The notes: generated by a model from the letters alone, not told the origin. A stretch of DNA of 64,000 bases from Pseudomonas sp. FP2309 (GCF_030687575.1 NZ_CP117439.1:620001-684000), one strand, 5' to 3'; numbered from the stretch's first letter, positions 45,605 to 56,918 are shown. A program made the numbers and translations.

Positions 45605-45661
45605 AGCGTGTGAGGGGTAACGGCTAAATAGTTACGGCCTGAGCCCGGCGTGCCCCCAGTA

Positions 45662-45696
45662 GGTTGATACCTTGTTCTTCTGCCAAGGTATCAACC
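45662..45696 (+). promoter_or_regulatory. Perfect 13-base hairpin immediately before the effector start codon
   Basis: GGTTGATACCTTG and CAAGGTATCAACC are exact complements with a nine-base loop; the second arm ends one base before the ATG at 45698. The only Shine-Dalgarno-like AAGG (45685-45688) lies in the stem. It could be an mRNA structure blocking translation or an operator for a dimeric regulator. Confidence 0.75.
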
Positions 45697-45697
45697 C

Positions 45698-46999
45698 ATG
45701 AGCGAACCACATCCAGCTGCCCCGGATATTCCCGTACCGGGAGATCAGGGGCAGCACTATGACCTTATCAAACAGGCGATCCCAGCCTGCCTCACCCGTG
45801 CTGCGCCCCAGCGGCGTACGGCACTGCGCCAAACCCCGGCGACCATCCCCGACTGGTATGCCGCCGCCACTGCCGAGCAGCGTGAGCAACTCAATCGCAG
45901 CCTGAACGCCCGGTGCGACTCCCAGAACAAGCTCGACCAGTTGATGGCCAATGTTCAGGAGGTCAATGCGTTCGCCCACCCGCTGCTCACCGCAGCGCTG
46001 AAGGCCGCTGGCCACGAGCTGGATGTCGATCGGGTGTGCCTGCGTTTGTATGTGCCGGTGGACGATGCTTTCGGCCGCCGCACCAACGGCTACCGCACCA
46101 AGACGCTGACACTGCTCGAAGCGGCCCTGAACAATTTTGAGGAACCGGAAGCCCAGGCCGGCTTTTTCAACGCAGCCTCGGGTTTTATCACCTTGCCCGA
46201 CGCGCGCGGCCATTTCGACCGGCATTCGACCCCTCTCAAGATCGAAGAGTTTGCCCAACTGTGCCGTCGGCTTGACCTGGGCGCGCAATACCAGGCCTAC
46301 CTGGACAGGCTCCTGCGCCCGGACAACGAAGTGGCCCGGCAACTGCTGCGTATCCGCTACCTCACCAATCGCAAGGATGACTTCAAGGCGGCCGCGCACC
46401 TGGCCTTGCTCAAGGGCGATATCGGCGAGGACGATTTTGCCCTGCTGATGCGCGTGGCCAGTGGCGAACAGAATATTCGGCTCGGCGACAAGCAGGTCTG
46501 GTATCGCACGCCTTGCCTGATGAACCTGCACCTGCAGGGCTGCGTGATTATCGATCCCTGCGTTGCGCACCAGTATTCGGACTGGTTCATCGTGTATATC
46601 CCGGACGACCCGGAACACCCGATCAAGCGCTACGAGTCCTTTGCGGCGTTTCGCAGTGAGCTGACCCGCCAGCTCACTGCGTGGCCGGCGCTCGGCGGCA
46701 GCCTGCGCACCCAGACCGGCGTGCCTGATTACCAGCGCTTCTTCAGCCGCTTTATCGCGCACAAGGACCGTCCCTACTACTACCGTCGGTTTACCGAGAC
46801 CGTGATCAAAGCGCCCTCCGAATCCTGGCTGGCACGCTGGTTACGTTCCGAGCAGGGCGCTTTCTGGGCCAAAACCCTGGCGCCCTCCCTTGTGTTGACA
46901 CCGCTGCAGTCGATCCTTGGCCAGCCGTACTACACCCGTCGGGAGCCCATCGAAGGGCCGAATCTGGACATCAATGCCGATGCCATCAAGGGGCTCTAG
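45698..46999 (+). CDS. N-terminal fragment of the NEL effector, up to the amber codon
   Basis: 433 residues starting MSEPHPAAPDIPVPG. It corresponds to the dermonecrotic-toxin-like N-terminal region, with recognisable stretches such as LRLYVPVDDAFGRRTNGYRT, GFITLPDARGHFD, CRRLDLGAQYQAYLDRLL and YYRRFTETVIKAPSESWLARW. No signal peptide is seen, which suits a type III or VI secreted protein. Start codon context is unusual because the ribosome binding site is buried in a 13-base hairpin. Confidence 0.6.
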   Translation: MSEPHPAAPDIPVPGDQGQHYDLIKQAIPACLTRAAPQRRTALRQTPATIPDWYAAATAEQREQLNRSLNARCDSQNKLDQLMANVQEVNAFAHPLLTAALKAAGHELDVDRVCLRLYVPVDDAFGRRTNGYRTKTLTLLEAALNNFEEPEAQAGFFNAASGFITLPDARGHFDRHSTPLKIEEFAQLCRRLDLGAQYQAYLDRLLRPDNEVARQLLRIRYLTNRKDDFKAAAHLALLKGDIGEDDFALLMRVASGEQNIRLGDKQVWYRTPCLMNLHLQGCVIIDPCVAHQYSDWFIVYIPDDPEHPIKRYESFAAFRSELTRQLTAWPALGGSLRTQTGVPDYQRFFSRFIAHKDRPYYYRRFTETVIKAPSESWLARWLRSEQGAFWAKTLAPSLVLTPLQSILGQPYYTRREPIEGPNLDINADAIKGL

Positions 47000-47023
47000 C
47001 AGGAAGTCGACCTGTGGGATGAG

Positions 47024-50000
47024 TTGTACGAAAGCATGCTCACGCGGGTGTTCGACGACGCCCGCACGCTGGCCATTTCCACAGCAGACACGGACGCCGC
47101 CAGCCGCTCCAGACGCTTGGCGCATTACCTCAACGTCGGGATCTTTGTCGGCGGTGTGGTGTTGACCGCGCTGTCCATGGCGATTCCGCCCTTGGGTGCG
47201 GTCATGGCGGTGGCGACCGCCGGGCAGTTGTTATACGAGGTGCTGGAGGGCACGGTTGAACTGGGCGAGGGCGACCGCGAAGCCGGTTGGTCGCACATCA
47301 TGGATGTGCTGGAGAACCTGGCGATGCTGGTGGTGGGAGGGGTGGCGTTCCACTTCACCGTGTCACCGCTGATCGAGAACATGAAACCGGTGCGTTTGCC
47401 CAATGGCAAGACGCGCCTGTGGAAGCCCGACCTCAAGCCGTACGCCCGTGACATCAGCCTGGCGCCGGGCTCTGGCCCAAGCCGCGACGGTCTGCACCTG
47501 CACAACGGTCAACGCGTCCTGCCGCTGGACGGCGAGCATTTTGTGGTGGCCCAGGACCCACTGCCCGAGACCTATCGAATCCAGCATCCGACCCGCACAG
47601 AGGCTTACCAGCCGTGGGTGCGGCATAACGGCCAGGGGGCCTGGGTGCACGAGGCAGAGCAGCCCGGCACCTGGGCCGGCGCGACACTGATGCGCCGCCT
47701 GGGCCCGGCGATGGAGGGCTTCAGTGACACCCAGCTTGAGCAGATACGCATGGCCTGCGGCGTCAACGAGGATACATTGCGCAGGGTGCATGCCGACGGT
47801 CTTCCGACCCCGGCGGTGTTGCTCGACACCGCCCGGCAATTTCGCGCGTATGCGGATGCGGTCAGCGTCAGCGAGCAGATCGCGGCGGGCGCGTTGTCGG
47901 ACGGGCTGTATGGCTACGCCGCGGCAATGATGACGGAGTTGAACGGTTGGCCCGCCAGCAAAGGGATCGAGGTGTATGAAACCGCCGCGCCGACACCGGC
48001 TGTCGCTCGCTACGGCTCGGCCAGCGCGTCGGGCGATGACCTGATTCGCATCAGTCGCCGCGACCTGATGCAGGGGCGCTTGTCGGCCCGCGTGGTGGAA
48101 AACCTCGACAGAGCGCAGCGTGAGACCCTGCTGGGCAAGCAGTTGGTGACGGACAGCATGCGCCAGGTCGAGACACTCACTGCGCGTCTGGCCCTGTATG
48201 CCAAGGAGCAGCGCACGCGATTGTTCAGCAGCCTGTACACCGAGCAACAACCTCAAAAAAGTCTGCCGATCCAGATTGTGCAGCGCGACTTCAAAGGCGT
48301 TCCCACGGGAGTGGCGGGTGAGGTCTTGGCGAGTTCCACCGACGACGAATTGGCGTTTATCGCCACCCATAAACGGCTGCCCCTGCGCCTGGCCGAGCAG
48401 GCACGCAAGGCGCAATCGCACATGCGTCTGGTACGCGCCTACGAAGGCCTGTACCTGGACGCCCTGGACAATCCGGACACCGAAGCGCTGGTGCTGCACA
48501 GCCTGGAAAACCTCCCAGGCTGGCGTGACGACCTGTGTATTGAAGTACGTGAAGGGGCGTTCCATGGCCCATTGCGCGCCCGTTTCGGTGAGCTGACGGC
48601 GTCCAGTCGTAAGGTTCTGGTTCGCCTGGCAGACGGGCGCTATGAAGCGTTCGATGAGCTGGGCAATGGGCTGCATGGCGCCAGTGATCTGTACGGCGCG
48701 TTGCAGCATGCGCTGACCGACGCTCATCGCACTTCGATTGGCCTGCCGCATGTGGGGCAGGGCGAGCAGTTAAGGGCCTTGATCGCTGCCAAGGCCTTGC
48801 CCCCTGAGGCGTTGCGCAAGGTCTTGGGCATGCAGCCGCAAGCGCTGCCTTTTTTCAGATCGCCGCGGCGATTGTCCGGCCAGCGCCTGGGATACCCATT
48901 GAGTGGCCGTGGCACCGGCCGTCGGGGCGACGGGCTGAAGGCGCGCGTGCGCGCGCTGTACCCCAGCATCAGCGATGCGGAACTGCAGGGCTACCTGCAG
49001 GACCGCGACCTTGAACACGACGGCTGGCTGCGCGCGCTGGAGGCAGAGTTCAGGGCGTTGGACAGCACGTTGCGCACCTGGGTATTTACCGGCCCCAGGG
49101 ACGCATCGTCGTTGCAGATTCGCCAGGACGTCCAAGCGGTATTGATCGATGCCTGGCGGCGCAGCGGCGAGCGGGATCTTGACGCCGGCAATCGCTACGT
49201 CGGGCAGAAAATCATGCTGACGGGGATTGAACTCGGTGAACACCTGGAGACCCTGCCGAGCCTGCCCGGCAACTTTGACCATGTGTCCAGCCTATCGCTG
49301 AACAATTGTCAGCTCACTGATGAGTCGGTCGGCTTCCTGGCGAAGTTCCCCAGGTTGCGCGAGCTGGAATTGGACGACAACGAGCTGACCCAGTTGCCTG
49401 CCGCCCTTGAACAGATGCCGTACCTGGATTTCCTGTCGATGGCGGACAACGAGATCGAACTGACCGAGCACACGGCAGGCTACATCAGGAACATGACGCG
49501 CCTGCACACCCTGTCCCTGGAGGGCAATCCGCTGGGGCGCGCACCGGATGTCAGTCGCATGGCCGAACTGCGTGCGTTGTACCTGGCCGGCTGTGAACTC
49601 AGTGGTTGGCCACTTGGGCTGTTCGCCAAGCCCCGACCGCCTGGGTTCATCCTTGAGCTGGGCGCCAACCCGCTGAGCGAGATCCCCGATGTCGCCCCCG
49701 GCTCCGACCGCGCCATGCTCCTGGCCAGGACGCAGGTCAGCCGCGAGCAACTGGCGCCGGATGTGCTCAGCCAACTCAGCCTCTATATCGAATCGGTGGG
49801 CCTGGATCCCGCGTCCCACACAGCACCCAGGGGCCTGCAGGACAGTATCGATTGGATAACCGGACTGACTCCCGAACAGTTCTTGCACAAGCAGCAGACC
49901 TGGAATGCCCTCGAAGAGGCCGAAGGCAGTGAGCCGTTCTTCAATGAGCTGCGCAAGCTCAGCACCTCATCCGATGCCGGCACCAAGGGGTACAAAGAGG

Positions 50001-50863
50001 AACTGACCGGCAAAGTCTGGCGCATGCTCGAGGCCATGGCGGCCGATACGGTGTTGCGTGAGCGGCTGTTCAAGATGGCTGCCGCCCCCACCACCTGCGT
50101 TGACGCCGGGGCGCAGTTATTCAATGCCATGGGCGTCGAGGTACTGGTGCACCAAGCCAGCGCGATCGAACCCCTCGCGTTGCGAACCCTGGAGCTGCTG
50201 GACCTGGCCAAGGGCCGCTCGCGCCTGGACGAGCTGAGCCGGATCGCCAGGGCCAGGGTCAGCGAATTGCTCTCTCAGGGGCGCAAGTTTCCAATCTACG
50301 ATGACGAGGGCGCCGTCATCACCCAGTTCGACGAAGAGGGCAACGCGGTTCGCAGCATTGACGAAGTGGAGATCCATCTGGCTTATGCCACGCGGCTGGC
50401 CGCACGCCTGGATTTGCCCTGGCAGTCACGCAGCATGACCTTCGCCGAACCGGATGTGACCGAGCCGATGCTGGAGGGGGCGGCCAAGCGCGTCGAGGCA
50501 TTGGAGGCCGGTGACCTGTTGCGCGACAATCTGCTCGAACAGCCGTTCTGGGTCGACCATGTCCAGGCGGCTAACCCACAGGCCTTCGATGCCATGAGTG
50601 CCAAGGTGGACGCCTTGGCTGATCTGCAGGAGGCGCAGCAACGATGGCGCGCCGATGGCGGGCTGGCCGCTCAGGAAAAGCAGGCGCTGAAAGAACGGAT
50701 CGAGGCGCACGCCGTGTTGCTGGGCAAGGCGCCCAGCGAGGTCAGCCCCGGCGCGGTGATGGATGAGCAGGTCTATGACGCTGAGCTGGACAACCTGTGG
50801 CAACAGCGTAAAACCCTGTTGCAGACGCTGACGGACCAGATGATGGGGCGCGTCGCCGGTTGA
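47024..50863 (+). CDS. C-terminal fragment of the NEL effector with LRRs and ubiquitin-ligase domain
   Basis: 1279 residues in the same frame, downstream of the amber codon; no credible ribosome binding site precedes its TTG, so independent expression is doubtful. A hydrophobic patch near its start (IFVGGVVLTALSMAIPPLGAV) fits the toxin middle region. Leucine-rich repeats occupy about fragment residues 740-885 (LSLNNCQLTDESV, LRELELDDNELTQLP, LHTLSLEGNPLG, LRALYLAGCELSGWP). The NEL domain contains PTTCVDAGAQLFNAMGVEV, matching the IpaH/SspH CxD...N.M catalytic pattern; the active Cys codon is at 50096-50098. Confidence 0.6.
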   Translation: MYESMLTRVFDDARTLAISTADTDAASRSRRLAHYLNVGIFVGGVVLTALSMAIPPLGAVMAVATAGQLLYEVLEGTVELGEGDREAGWSHIMDVLENLAMLVVGGVAFHFTVSPLIENMKPVRLPNGKTRLWKPDLKPYARDISLAPGSGPSRDGLHLHNGQRVLPLDGEHFVVAQDPLPETYRIQHPTRTEAYQPWVRHNGQGAWVHEAEQPGTWAGATLMRRLGPAMEGFSDTQLEQIRMACGVNEDTLRRVHADGLPTPAVLLDTARQFRAYADAVSVSEQIAAGALSDGLYGYAAAMMTELNGWPASKGIEVYETAAPTPAVARYGSASASGDDLIRISRRDLMQGRLSARVVENLDRAQRETLLGKQLVTDSMRQVETLTARLALYAKEQRTRLFSSLYTEQQPQKSLPIQIVQRDFKGVPTGVAGEVLASSTDDELAFIATHKRLPLRLAEQARKAQSHMRLVRAYEGLYLDALDNPDTEALVLHSLENLPGWRDDLCIEVREGAFHGPLRARFGELTASSRKVLVRLADGRYEAFDELGNGLHGASDLYGALQHALTDAHRTSIGLPHVGQGEQLRALIAAKALPPEALRKVLGMQPQALPFFRSPRRLSGQRLGYPLSGRGTGRRGDGLKARVRALYPSISDAELQGYLQDRDLEHDGWLRALEAEFRALDSTLRTWVFTGPRDASSLQIRQDVQAVLIDAWRRSGERDLDAGNRYVGQKIMLTGIELGEHLETLPSLPGNFDHVSSLSLNNCQLTDESVGFLAKFPRLRELELDDNELTQLPAALEQMPYLDFLSMADNEIELTEHTAGYIRNMTRLHTLSLEGNPLGRAPDVSRMAELRALYLAGCELSGWPLGLFAKPRPPGFILELGANPLSEIPDVAPGSDRAMLLARTQVSREQLAPDVLSQLSLYIESVGLDPASHTAPRGLQDSIDWITGLTPEQFLHKQQTWNALEEAEGSEPFFNELRKLSTSSDAGTKGYKEELTGKVWRMLEAMAADTVLRERLFKMAAAPTTCVDAGAQLFNAMGVEVLVHQASAIEPLALRTLELLDLAKGRSRLDELSRIARARVSELLSQGRKFPIYDDEGAVITQFDEEGNAVRSIDEVEIHLAYATRLAARLDLPWQSRSMTFAEPDVTEPMLEGAAKRVEALEAGDLLRDNLLEQPFWVDHVQAANPQAFDAMSAKVDALADLQEAQQRWRADGGLAAQEKQALKERIEAHAVLLGKAPSEVSPGAVMDEQVYDAELDNLWQQRKTLLQTLTDQMMGRVAG

Positions 50864-50911
50864 GGTGCCCGCCCGTGCCTGGCCCGCCGGGTGGCCGGGC
50901 GCGGGCGGCCT

Positions 50912-52612
50912 TTAGAACAGGAAGTAACGCTGGGCCATCGGCAGCACGTCCGCCGGCTCGCACCACAGTAACTGCCCATCGGCCTTGACCTGATAGGTTT
51001 GCGGATCGACCTCGATATCCGGCAGGTAATCGTTGTGGATCAGGTCGGTTTTCTGCACCTCGCGACAGCCCTTGACCACCGCGATCTGCTTCTTCAGCCC
51101 CAGCGCCTCCGGCAGCCCGGCCGCTAATGCGGCCTGGCTGATAAACGTCAGGCTGGTGGCGTGCAGCGAACTGCCGAAGCTGGCGAACATCGGGCGGTAA
51201 TGCACCGGTTGTGGCGTGGGAATCGAGGCGTTGGCATCGCCCATCAGGCTCGACGCAATTGCGCCGCCCTTGAGAATCAAGGTCGGCTTGATCCCAAAAA
51301 ACGCCGGGCGCCACAGCACCAGATCGGCCCATTTGCCCACCTCGATCGAGCCGACGATATGGCTGATGCCATGGGTGATCGCCGGGTTAATGGTGTACTT
51401 GGCGATGTAGCGTTTGGCGCGGAAATTGTCGTTGCCGGGCCCATCGCCGGGCAGGGCGCCGCGTTGTTTTTTCATCTTGTCGGCGGTCTGCCAGGTGCGT
51501 GTGATCACTTCGCCGACGCGGCCCATGGCCTGGCTGTCGGAGCTGATCATCGAGAACGCGCCCAGGTCGTGCAGGATGTCTTCGGCGGCGATGGTCTCTC
51601 GGCGGATACGGCTTTCGGCGAAGGCCACGTCCTCGGCAATGCTCGGGTCCAGGTGATGGCAGACCATCAACATGTCCAGGTGCTCGTCGATGGTGTTGCG
51701 CGTGAACGGCCGCGTCGGGTTGGTGGAACTGGGCAGCACGTTGGGGAAACCGCAGGCCTTGATGATGTCCGGCGCGTGGCCGCCACCGGCGCCTTCGGTG
51801 TGGTAGGTGTGGATGGTGCGGCCCTTGAGCGCGGCGAGGGTGGTTTCGACGAAACCGGACTCGTTGAGCGTGTCGCTGTGGATCGCCACCTGCACATCGT
51901 AGTCGTCGGCCACACTCAAGCAGTTGTCGATGCTGGCGGGCGTGGTGCCCCAGTCTTCATGCAGCTTCAACCCGATGGCGCCGGCCTTGACCTGTTCGAT
52001 CAGCGGCTCCGGCAGGCTGGCGTTGCCCTTGCCGGTAAAGCCGATGTTCATCGGGAACGAGTCGCTGGCCTGCAGCATGCGCGCCAGGTGCCATGGGCCC
52101 GAGGTGCAGGTGGTGGCATTGGTGCCGGTGGCCGGTCCCGTGCCGCCGCCGATCATGGTGGTGACGCCGCTGGTCAGCGCTTCTTCGATCTGCTGCGGGC
52201 AGATGAAATGCACGTGGCTGTCGATACCGCCGGCGGTGAGGATCATGCCTTCACCGGCAATCACCTCGGTGCTGGCGCCGATGGCCATGGTCACACCGGG
52301 CTGAATGTCCGGGTTGCCGGCCTTGCCGATGGCGTGGATGCGGCCGTTTTTCAGGCCCACGTCGGCTTTGACGATGCCCCAGTGGTCAATGATCAGCGCG
52401 TTGGTGATCAACGTGTCCACCACTTCATGGGCGAGCAACTGGCTTTGGCCCTGGCCATCGCGGATGACTTTGCCGCCGCCGAATTTGACCTCTTCGCCAT
52501 AGACGGTGAAGTCCTGTTCCACTTCCACAAACAGCTCGGTGTCGGCCAGGCGGACCTTGTCACCGACGGTGGGGCCGTACATGTCGGCGTATGCCTGACG
52601 ATCGATTTTCAT
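50912..52612 (-). CDS. ureC: Urease alpha subunit UreC
   Basis: 566 residues from ATG 52612, the standard length; the frame to 52654 is an extension. UreC holds the dinickel active site that hydrolyses urea to ammonia and carbamate. Conserved elements: GGIDSHVHF (two His ligands), the carbamylated Lys in [24 protein letters not shown] (His ligands), the flap MVCHHLD and the Asp ligand in SSDSQAMGR. It is the last gene of the urt-ure operon. Confidence 0.98.
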   Translation of the reverse strand: MKIDRQAYADMYGPTVGDKVRLADTELFVEVEQDFTVYGEEVKFGGGKVIRDGQGQSQLLAHEVVDTLITNALIIDHWGIVKADVGLKNGRIHAIGKAGNPDIQPGVTMAIGASTEVIAGEGMILTAGGIDSHVHFICPQQIEEALTSGVTTMIGGGTGPATGTNATTCTSGPWHLARMLQASDSFPMNIGFTGKGNASLPEPLIEQVKAGAIGLKLHEDWGTTPASIDNCLSVADDYDVQVAIHSDTLNESGFVETTLAALKGRTIHTYHTEGAGGGHAPDIIKACGFPNVLPSSTNPTRPFTRNTIDEHLDMLMVCHHLDPSIAEDVAFAESRIRRETIAAEDILHDLGAFSMISSDSQAMGRVGEVITRTWQTADKMKKQRGALPGDGPGNDNFRAKRYIAKYTINPAITHGISHIVGSIEVGKWADLVLWRPAFFGIKPTLILKGGAIASSLMGDANASIPTPQPVHYRPMFASFGSSLHATSLTFISQAALAAGLPEALGLKKQIAVVKGCREVQKTDLIHNDYLPDIEVDPQTYQVKADGQLLWCEPADVLPMAQRYFLF

Positions 52613-52682
52613 AACCTGGGTCCTCGGATATGCGCTGCACGTTATTCGCTGCACGCTTCAAGTAAAAGCAAATGGGGCGCCG

Positions 52683-52708
52683 CAAGCCGCTCTTTCTTGC
52701 CGCTTGCA
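52683..52708. repeat. Small inverted repeat between ureB and ureC
   Basis: GCAAGC and GCTTGC arms around CGCTCTTTCTTGCC; resembles the element at 31247. It occupies part of the 116-base gap between ureB and ureC, which otherwise shows nothing. Confidence 0.4.
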
Positions 52709-52728
52709 GGTGATGGCTTGCCGTCGAC

Positions 52729-54082
<1,354 letters not shown>

Positions 54083-54091
54083 GGCCGAGCC

Positions 54092-54394
54092 TCAGGCGAT
54101 CGGTTGGTGGACGGTGACCAGCTTGGTGCCGTCCGGGAAGGTGGCCTCCACTTGGATATCCGGAATCATCTCCGGGATGCCTTCCATCACCTGTTCGCGG
54201 CTGAGCAGGGTGGTGCCGTAGTGCATCAGGTCGGCCACGGTGCGGCCATCGCGCGCGCCTTCCATCAGGGCGGCGGAGATGTAGGCGATGGTTTCCGGGT
54301 AGTTGAGCTTCACACCGCGCGCCAGGCGCCGCTCGGCGACTAAACCGGCGGTGAAGATCAGCAGTTTGTCTTTTTCCCGTGGGGTTAAATCCAT
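54092..54394 (-). CDS. ureA: Urease gamma subunit UreA
   Basis: 100 residues beginning [27 protein letters not shown] sequence, with [42 protein letters not shown] and the C-terminal [15 protein letters not shown]: all conserved in UreA. Structural subunit of the urease trimer. Three bases separate it from ureD. Confidence 0.98.
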   Translation of the reverse strand: MDLTPREKDKLLIFTAGLVAERRLARGVKLNYPETIAYISAALMEGARDGRTVADLMHYGTTLLSREQVMEGIPEMIPDIQVEATFPDGTKLVTVHQPIA

Positions 54395-54397
54395 GGA

Positions 54398-55237
54398 TCA
54401 GGTGCTCCAGATTCGTGGTGAAACGGCTTCGCGGCCAAGGAGTGCCGGGCGCAACAGCCGCCATAAATCAATCAACCATGCCCGTGCCAGCAACGCTTCA
54501 CTGGCCAGGCAGCGCGCGACCAGCAGGCCGGGCAGTTGGGTCAGGTCGCCGCGCACGGCGTTCGGCAGCGCGCGGCAGTGTTCAAGCAGGTCAGGGCCTA
54601 TCTCGCCGGTGACCAGCAGGGTGGCGAACACCGGTTGCCCGTCCAGGCCGATGGGCGAGTCGAGCAACCCGTCGGCACCGACGATGCGCTGGCGTTCGTG
54701 CCAGAGCAACTGGCCGTCGCGGCGGATATCCAGGTGCGATTGAAAGTGCCCAAGGTCGAAACGCTCGTCGCTGGCCGGGCGACCGAGGGCAACCACGTCC
54801 CAGTAGAAAAGGCGGGCATCGCCGTGCAGGTCGATGCGGGTGGTGAGTTCGGCCTGGGCGGCGCTGAACACGATGGTTTCCTGGGGCAGCCATTCCAGAG
54901 TGGCGCCGGCTTCGACAGTCAGCGCCAGTTGCTGGAACGCCGGGCCGCCGGCGCGGTACCACTTGGCCGCACCGGGGCTGGTCAATTGCGCCCAGGCGCC
55001 TGTGGCGACATGGGCGGTTATATCCAGGCGATCGCCGCCGGCAATTCCGCCGGGCGGGTGCACGATGATGTGCTGGCACACCTCGGGGCCCTCGGCGTAG
55101 AGGTGCTTTTGCACACGCAGCGGGCCGATGTGGCGGCGCATCACCGGGCGCGTGGTGTCGCCGAAACGCGCGTAGCCGAGTTCCAGTTCGGCATGCCAGT
55201 TGGGGGTGAACAGGGCAGGGGTTACGGGCAAATTCAT
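54398..55237 (-). CDS. ureD: Urease accessory protein UreD
   Basis: 279 residues. UreD features: [60 protein letters not shown] and [15 protein letters not shown]. UreD binds apo-urease and channels nickel with UreF and UreG. It follows urtE by 31 bases, so transporter and enzyme genes are probably one transcript. Confidence 0.96.
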   Translation of the reverse strand: MNLPVTPALFTPNWHAELELGYARFGDTTRPVMRRHIGPLRVQKHLYAEGPEVCQHIIVHPPGGIAGGDRLDITAHVATGAWAQLTSPGAAKWYRAGGPAFQQLALTVEAGATLEWLPQETIVFSAAQAELTTRIDLHGDARLFYWDVVALGRPASDERFDLGHFQSHLDIRRDGQLLWHERQRIVGADGLLDSPIGLDGQPVFATLLVTGEIGPDLLEHCRALPNAVRGDLTQLPGLLVARCLASEALLARAWLIDLWRLLRPALLGREAVSPRIWST

Positions 55238-55268
55238 GGTTGTGTGCTTATTGTCAGGACGCTACAGA

Positions 55269-55967
55269 TTAGATGGTTACCAGACCGCGCACACCGTCGC
55301 TTTCCATATTTTCTCCACGGCCCTGCTGCACGATTTCACCTCGGGACATCACCAGGTACTGGTTGGCCAATTCAGCGGCAAAATCGTAGAACTGCTCCAC
55401 CAACAGAATCGCCATGTCGCCACGGGCGGCGAGCTTTTTGATCACGGCGCCGATCTCCTTGATCACCGACGGTTGGATGCCTTCGGTCGGCTCATCGAGA
55501 ATCAACAGGCGCGGGCGACTGGCCAGGGCGCGGCCGATGGCCAACTGTTGCTGCTGACCGCCGGACAAGTCACCGCCGCGCCGATGTTTCATCTGCAGCA
55601 GCACCGGGAACAGCTCGTAGATAAACGCGGGCACTTCCCTGGCCTCGCTGCCGGGAAACCGCGAGAGGCCCATCAGCAGGTTTTCCTCCACTGTCAGCCG
55701 CCCGAAAATCTCCCGCCCCTGGGGCACGTAGGCAATGCCGGCGTGCACGCGCTGGTGCGGTTTGAAACCGGTGATGGCTTTACCTTCCCAGTTCACCGCG
55801 CCTTCCTTGGCCGGCAGCAAGCCCATCAGGCACTTGAGCAGCGTAGTCTTGCCCACGCCGTTACGGCCGAGCAGGCAGGTGACTTCGCCGATCTTCACGT
55901 CAAACGAGAGCCCGCGCAGGATGTGGCTACCGCCGTAGTATTGGTGCAGCTTGTCGACTTGCAGCAT
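55269..55967 (-). CDS. urtE: Urea ABC transporter ATP-binding protein UrtE
   Basis: 232 residues from ATG 55967, preceded by GGAGG; the frame continuing to 56039 runs into a palindromic repeat and is rejected. Walker A GRNGVGKTT, signature LSGGQQQQLAIGRAL, Walker B LLILDEPTEGIQPS. The TEGIQPSVIKEI string is characteristic of UrtE as opposed to LivF. It energises urea uptake with UrtD. Confidence 0.93.
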   Translation of the reverse strand: MLQVDKLHQYYGGSHILRGLSFDVKIGEVTCLLGRNGVGKTTLLKCLMGLLPAKEGAVNWEGKAITGFKPHQRVHAGIAYVPQGREIFGRLTVEENLLMGLSRFPGSEAREVPAFIYELFPVLLQMKHRRGGDLSGGQQQQLAIGRALASRPRLLILDEPTEGIQPSVIKEIGAVIKKLAARGDMAILLVEQFYDFAAELANQYLVMSRGEIVQQGRGENMESDGVRGLVTI

Positions 55968-55985
55968 TCTCAAAACCTCCTCAAT

Positions 55986-56098
55986 GATCGTTCCCACGCG
56001 GAGCGTGGGAATGCATCCCGTGACGCTCTGCATCACCATTGCGCAGCGGGACGCGGAGCGTCCAAGACGGCGTTCCCACGCGGAGCGTGGGAACGATC
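55986..56098. repeat. Large composite palindrome between urtD and urtE
   Basis: GTTCCCACGCGGAGCGTGGGAA occurs at both ends, each copy itself a hairpin; the outer GATCGTTCCCACGC and GCGTGGGAACGATC arms make the whole 113-base element an inverted repeat. Between them lie GGATG..CGTGACGCTC-type inner arms. It ends inside the urtD stop region and separates the two ATPase genes within the operon. Confidence 0.8.
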
Positions 56099-56918
56099 AC
56101 CGTCCTAAATACACCTCGATCACGCGCTCGTTTTCCTGCACCTGTTCCAGCGACCCTTCGGCCAGCACGCTGCCTTGGTGCAATACGGTGACGTGGTCGG
56201 CAATCGAGCCGACAAAGCCCATGTCGTGCTCCACCACCATCAACGAGTGCTTGCCCGCCAGGCGCTTGAACAGCTCGGCGGTGAACTCGGTTTCGGCGTC
56301 GGTCATGCCCGCTACCGGTTCATCCAGCAGCAACAGTTGCGGGTCCTGCATCAGCAGCATGCCGATCTCCAGGAACTGCTTCTGGCCGTGGGACAACAAG
56401 CCGGCGGGGCGATGCACGGATGCGGTCAGGCGAATAGTGTCGAGCACTTCATCGATGCGGTCTTTCTGTTCGCCGCTCAGGCGTGCACGCAGGCTGGCCC
56501 ACACCGACTTGTCGGTCTTCTGCGCCAGTTCCAGGTTTTCGAACACGCTGAGGGCTTCGAATACCGTGGGTTTCTGGAACTTGCGGCCGATACCGGCCTG
56601 GGCGATCTGTACTTCGCTCAGGCTGGTCAGGTCCAGGGTTTCGCCGAACCAGGCGTTGCCGTGGCTGGGCCGGGTCTTGCCGGTGATCACGTCCATCAGG
56701 GTGGTCTTGCCCGCGCCGTTGGGGCCGATGATGCAGCGCAGTTCGCCGACGCCGATGTACAGGTTGAGGTCGTTGAGCGCCTTGAAACCATCGAAGCTGA
56801 CGCTGATGTCTTCCAGGGTCAGGATCGTGCCATGGCGCGTGTTAAGGCCCTTGCCGGCGGCCTGGCCGAGGCCGATGGCGTCGCGGCCGCTGCCGGCGTC
56901 GAAGATAGGTTCAAGCAT
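56097..56918 (-). CDS. urtD: Urea ABC transporter ATP-binding protein UrtD
   Basis: 273 residues from ATG 56918. Has the UrtD-typical N-terminal extension before LTLEDISVSFDGFKALNDLNL, Walker A GPNGAGKTT, GRKFQKPTVFEALSVFENLELA, signature LSHGQKQFLEIGMLL and Walker B LLLLDEPVAGMTDAE. Partner of UrtE. Eight bases separate it from urtC. Confidence 0.94.
   Translation of the reverse strand: MLEPIFDAGSGRDAIGLGQAAGKGLNTRHGTILTLEDISVSFDGFKALNDLNLYIGVGELRCIIGPNGAGKTTLMDVITGKTRPSHGNAWFGETLDLTSLSEVQIAQAGIGRKFQKPTVFEALSVFENLELAQKTDKSVWASLRARLSGEQKDRIDEVLDTIRLTASVHRPAGLLSHGQKQFLEIGMLLMQDPQLLLLDEPVAGMTDAETEFTAELFKRLAGKHSLMVVEHDMGFVGSIADHVTVLHQGSVLAEGSLEQVQENERVIEVYLGR

Larger units (their letters stand above)
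45698..50863 (+). pseudogene. Giant LRR/NEL-type E3 ubiquitin ligase effector interrupted by an in-frame amber codon
   Basis: A single reading frame of 1721 codons is open apart from one TAG at 46997-46999 (codon 434). Frame and homologous-looking context continue on both sides (DINADAIKGL, stop, QEVDLWDELYES), so a single substitution such as GAG or CAG to TAG explains it. Domain order: N-terminal dermonecrotic-toxin-like region (DUF6543 in recollection; about 1-560), a long helical middle, leucine-rich repeats (about 1185-1330), and a C-terminal NEL ubiquitin-ligase domain with Cys1467. Such proteins are probable secreted effectors acting on eukaryotic hosts. Whether the strain makes full protein by amber readthrough, two pieces, or none is unknown; a sequencing error is possible. 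Confidence 0.8.

Noticed and set aside
47024..50863. Independent start codon for the C-terminal effector fragment
   Set aside because: The TTG at 47024 has no Shine-Dalgarno sequence and the reading frame is continuous with the upstream part except for the single TAG.
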